Positions 7,999 through 10,613 of a DNA stretch of 10,613 bases are shown piece after piece (position 1 is the first letter of the stretch; the number at the start of each line of letters is the position of its first letter). The DNA comes from Cryomorphaceae bacterium (GTDB taxonomy: Bacteria; Bacteroidota; Bacteroidia; Flavobacteriales_D; Crocinitomicaceae): NCBI GenBank assembly GCA_027485365.1, contig JAIXRD010000237.1:1-10613 (forward strand), read 5' to 3'. Position numbers and translations under genes: made by a program. Below the pieces are notes generated by a model, which was not told the origin of the DNA, ran no database searches, and saw nothing but the letters and a program-made list of their open reading frames with translations.

Positions 7999-9392
7999 TT
8001 TCCGATAAACACCTTTTGAGTTTGCCCTCCTTCACGACCTACTAGGTATAATCCTTGGGGTAATGTAAGGCTGATTTTATTCAATCCAACTGTTGCTGTA
8101 GCGTTCATTATTCGAGTTCCTTGGATGTCATAAATACTGAAAATTCCTGGGATATTATTCTCAATTACTAAGGATTCGCCGTCGAACCACGTATTCCATT
8201 GCTCATCCAAGGCTGTTAAACCAGCCGGACCACCCAAATCAATTTTGGTAACATAACTTACTACGGTCTGACAGGAGTCGTCGTAGATTGCATAGTTAAC
8301 CAAACCGCGTGTGATGTCATCGTATCCATCAAAAATTCCGTTTTCAATAATCGTTGAATCTTGGGAACAAAAACAATTCAAATTAACTTGATAATTCTTG
8401 TCTGTGAGGTTTTCAAGGTTGTGAACACTGTTATTACAAATGAGGTTGCTGTCGATGCTTGTAGTATTCGGATCATAACCCAATACCTGTACGCCAATCG
8501 AATTGTCCGTAATCGTGTTTTGACTTACCGTACTGGCATCACCAATCTTTACAGCAATGCTGTTATTGGTAAAGGTTGAGTTGGTAATCACACAGGTTGA
8601 ACTCCCATCGATTCCGGTTCCATTCCCATCAAATACACATTGATTTACCGTAATGTTTGAAATTTCGGTCATTCCAAAGGTATTGTTGTAGAATTGAGAA
8701 TTTTGGATTATGCCAGGCGAACCAATAATGTTATTTTGATTTCCGGAAAATAAGCAATTGTTCACATTGATGTTGTTTGACCAAGTAAATGAGCAAAAAT
8801 TGTTTAAGAACTGGCAATTAGTAGCCGTTAAAGAACCGTATGAAATCTGTGCTGCTTGTCCAACGCCATTTGATTCAAAAATACAGTTGTTATATACAAG
8901 ATCTGCGTTTAATTGCAACCCGTACTGGTTGGAACGGAAATAACATTCATTAAAAACATAACTCACGCCCGGTTGAGCGATGTCGTTATTAATACCATAC
9001 CATGTATTATGCAATTCAAAATGATTCATCTGAACGGTTCCACCTTGACTGCCTTTAATCCGAATTCCTTCCCAATTATAGAAGCCTGTTGTGGTATCCG
9101 TACTTGTAAACACAATGGGTGCGTTACTCGTGCCGTTTGCAATTAAACTTCCTCGAACTTCTAAATAAATGAAATTCCCAGTATTAAAGGTGTTGTCAGC
9201 AGTGACAATTACTTCAACACCAGGTTCAATTGTTAGTGTTCTATTCGGAAAAACCACGATTGATCCTGTAACTAAATAGGGGCTACCGGCAATATTCCAC
9301 GTCGTGTTGTTGTAAATGCCTCCAGAAACGGAAGTTTGCGCAACTAAAGCAGATGAGACAAGGATCGAAAAAATAAATAAGAGCGTTTTCAT
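7995..9392 (-). CDS. Secreted right-handed parallel beta-helix protein with T9SS-like C-terminal sorting domain
   Basis: The 465-residue product starts with a clear Sec signal peptide (MKTLLFIFSILVSSALVAQ, cleavage after about residue 18 or 19; no lipobox Cys). Next comes a beta-helix N-cap: TTWNIAGSPYLVTGSIVV (30-47) leading into LTIEPGVEV (53-61). About eight coils of 20-22 residues follow (about 145-305), each marked by N-x-(C/S)-x-F-x-x-N, as in NNCIFESN and NNCLFSGN. Residues 319-374 form a conserved module (NCFC, then DGYDDITRGLVNY, then DDSC). The last 65 or so residues (IYDIQGTRI, LPQGLYLV, KVFIGN) resemble the type A T9SS sorting domain, which is removed after outer-membrane passage. 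Beta-helices of this type are often polysaccharide-binding or -cleaving, or adhesive; no catalytic residues are recognised, so no activity is claimed. The ATG at 9392 is chosen because the signal peptide begins there and the stop of the upstream paralogue lies only 4 bases before it. A longer in-frame start at 9497 would overlap that gene and bury the signal peptide. Confidence 0.88.
   Translation of the reverse strand: MKTLLFIFSILVSSALVAQTSVSGGIYNNTTWNIAGSPYLVTGSIVVFPNRTLTIEPGVEVIVTADNTFNTGNFIYLEVRGSLIANGTSNAPIVFTSTDTTTGFYNWEGIRIKGSQGGTVQMNHFELHNTWYGINNDIAQPGVSYVFNECYFRSNQYGLQLNADLVYNNCIFESNGVGQAAQISYGSLTATNCQFLNNFCSFTWSNNINVNNCLFSGNQNNIIGSPGIIQNSQFYNNTFGMTEISNITVNQCVFDGNGTGIDGSSTCVITNSTFTNNSIAVKIGDASTVSQNTITDNSIGVQVLGYDPNTTSIDSNLICNNSVHNLENLTDKNYQVNLNCFCSQDSTIIENGIFDGYDDITRGLVNYAIYDDSCQTVVSYVTKIDLGGPAGLTALDEQWNTWFDGESLVIENNIPGIFSIYDIQGTRIMNATATVGLNKISLTLPQGLYLVGREGGQTQKVFIGN
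8271..8438 (-). repeat. Four-cysteine end-cap module, copy 1 (protein-level duplication)
   Basis: Residues 319-374 of the 465-residue beta-helix protein. Cysteines sit at 319, 340, 342 and 374, giving C-x20-C-x-C-x31-C. The core is DGYDDITRGLVNY. The same spacing and core recur in the adjacent paralogue at 9673-9840. Confidence 0.8.
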
Positions 9393-9396
9393 ATGA

Positions 9397-10613
9397 TTAA
9401 AGTTTAATGAGTTTGATATTCGAAGGAGATTGGTTAATCTGTTGTATAATATAGCATCCTTTTGAAAGGGTACTGACATCAAATACATTATTTCCAAGGG
9501 ATTGGATTCGTATTTCTTTCCCTTGTAAATCGCTTACGACAAGATCCGAAATAACAACCTCCGCTTGAATATGAAGTTGATCAAGTACTGGATTTTCAAT
9601 GCGGTAATTCATCTGAGGGATATCAATACCTGCCGTGTTGTTGAATTTTAATACGGTTGTTAATATGGTCGTACACGAAGAATCAAAAACTTGGTAGTTA
9701 ATCAATCCTTTGGTGATGTCATCATAACCATCCAATAAGTACTGCTCGATCCCACTGGAATCCAAGTCGCAAAAACAGTTGCTCAATAAGGAGTAATTTA
9801 CGTTGGTATTGTTGTCCACATTAAAATTGATGTTGCCACATATCTCGTTGTTTGTAATTATTGGGGCATTGGTTGAACTGCTGATATCTGAAATCCGAAC
9901 TCCGCCCGTGTTGTTATTGATTTCATTGTTGGTGAGTGAAGTTAATACAGAAACATTAACCGCCAATTCGTTGTAATTGAAGGTGTTATTTTTGATTTCG
10001 CAGACATACGATCCTTGAATCCCAATGGTGTTATCTAAAAACGTACAGTTCTGAACCTTACCGTTATTGGGATTGCTAAGGGCTGCACCATTATTTTGAA
10101 AAATACAATTGTCTATGTACATAGAATCAAAAACACCTGCGGAAAATGTAAGACCCGTAATGTTTTCAATAAAAGAACTATTCGTCATTGTAAAGGCAGT
10201 GCTGTAGGCATTAATTGCAGTTTCGTTGTCCTTGAAAAAACAATTGTTGATCGTGAAAAAACTCCACCCGTACACTGCGGTTGTATTTCCTCTGAATTGA
10301 CAATCATTCAATATGGTTTCATTACCTACTGTAACGGCTTGTCCACAATGAGAGAACCTACAGTTGGTGTATTGATATAAAGCAAGTGGCGCCTCATAGG
10401 CAAACGGAGTTGACGCATTCGAAATTCTAAAACGATCCGCAGTTAGCAATCCACCCTGAGAAGATGTACACACAAATCCTTGCCAGCCTATGTTGGTAGT
10501 ATCCGTTGTGGTACGAACAGTTATAGGTAATTGATCGGTTCCAACCAAGTTTAAGGTGCCTCTGGTTTCAATGTATATATTCTGTGTATTGGCATTGTTG
10601 ATTAGAATGGTTA
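9397..10613 (-). CDS. Secreted beta-helix protein, paralogue of the downstream gene, N-terminus outside window
   Basis: The frame is open from the right edge (first full codon 10609-10611) to a TAA read at 9399-9397, giving 404 visible residues. A TTG at 10548 could be taken as a start, but the 21 codons before it stay in frame and carry the family pattern (QNIYIETRGTLNLVGTD, matching NFIYLEVRGSLIANGTS in the neighbour), so the gene is simply cut by the window. Beta-helix coils with N-x-(C/S)-x-F-x-x-N follow (NDCQFRGN, NNCFFKDN, QNCTFLDN), then the four-cysteine module (visible residues 258-313). The last part is a clearer T9SS type A sorting domain than its neighbour's: ENPVLDQLHI, VVSDLQGKEI, FDVSTLSKGCYII and a final KLIKL. 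A signal peptide is expected upstream but cannot be seen. It lies 4 bases before the next gene's ATG, so the pair is probably one operon. The enzymatic or binding role is unknown. Confidence 0.88.
   Translation of the reverse strand, partial: TILINNANTQNIYIETRGTLNLVGTDQLPITVRTTTDTTNIGWQGFVCTSSQGGLLTADRFRISNASTPFAYEAPLALYQYTNCRFSHCGQAVTVGNETILNDCQFRGNTTAVYGWSFFTINNCFFKDNETAINAYSTAFTMTNSSFIENITGLTFSAGVFDSMYIDNCIFQNNGAALSNPNNGKVQNCTFLDNTIGIQGSYVCEIKNNTFNYNELAVNVSVLTSLTNNEINNNTGGVRISDISSSTNAPIITNNEICGNINFNVDNNTNVNYSLLSNCFCDLDSSGIEQYLLDGYDDITKGLINYQVFDSSCTTILTTVLKFNNTAGIDIPQMNYRIENPVLDQLHIQAEVVISDLVVSDLQGKEIRIQSLGNNVFDVSTLSKGCYIIQQINQSPSNIKLIKL
9673..9840 (-). repeat. Four-cysteine end-cap module, copy 2 (protein-level duplication)
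   Basis: Cysteines at visible residues 258, 279, 281 and 313 give C-x20-C-x-C-x31-C, the same as in the neighbouring gene. The core DGYDDITKGLINY differs from copy 1 at only two positions. Over the DGYDDI codons the two genes are also similar at the DNA level, consistent with tandem duplication. Confidence 0.8.

Noticed and set aside
9393..9497. N-terminal extension of the beta-helix gene to an ATG at 9497
   Set aside because: It would overlap the upstream paralogue by about 100 bases and place 35 residues before an obvious signal peptide; the ATG at 9392 is the natural start.
10546..10548. TTG start for the right-edge beta-helix gene
   Set aside because: The frame stays open to the window edge and the upstream residues align with the paralogue, so the gene is cut by the window rather than starting here.
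1..10613. Defence island, CRISPR array, transposon or prophage
   Set aside because: No direct repeats with spacers, no transposase, integrase or nuclease genes, and no terminal inverted repeats were seen; all long frames are explained by the listed genes.

Overview
The window looks like chromosomal DNA from a Bacteroidota bacterium, most likely Flavobacteriia. Four things point there: a fused SecD-SecF protein, an adjacent ParE/ParC-type topoisomerase pair, two promoters whose -7 element fits the Bacteroidota consensus TAnnTTTG, and secreted beta-helix proteins ending in type IX secretion (T9SS)-like sorting domains. The DNA is AT-rich, and the gene starts lack convincing Shine-Dalgarno sequences, as is usual in this phylum.

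Layout from left to right: (1) the last 64 codons of a GT4-like glycosyltransferase (1-195, +). (2) A short spacer with a strong Bacteroidota-type promoter (242-272), then secDF (305-3277, +), closed by a rho-independent terminator (3297-3325). (3) A second promoter-like element (3409-3416), followed by a two-gene operon, parE (3434-5311) and parC (5314-7998), 2 bases apart. These encode the two subunits of a type II topoisomerase, best read as topoisomerase IV. (4) Two tandem paralogous genes on the minus strand: a 465-residue secreted right-handed beta-helix protein (7995-9392) and, upstream of it in transcription, a related protein that runs off the right edge (9397-10613). They are 4 bases apart and probably form one operon. 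parC and the first beta-helix gene converge tail to tail with overlapping stop codons.

The left three quarters is housekeeping: protein export (SecDF) and chromosome decatenation (ParE/ParC). The right quarter is accessory: surface or secreted beta-helix proteins that need Sec (including SecDF) to cross the inner membrane and, by inference, T9SS to cross the outer membrane. No defence system, mobile element, CRISPR array, tRNA or rRNA was seen. The points most worth following up are a four-cysteine module with identical spacing in both beta-helix paralogues, which replaces the usual WG-containing end-cap motif, and a possible sliding-clamp-binding motif (QPTLF) at the extreme C-terminus of ParC.
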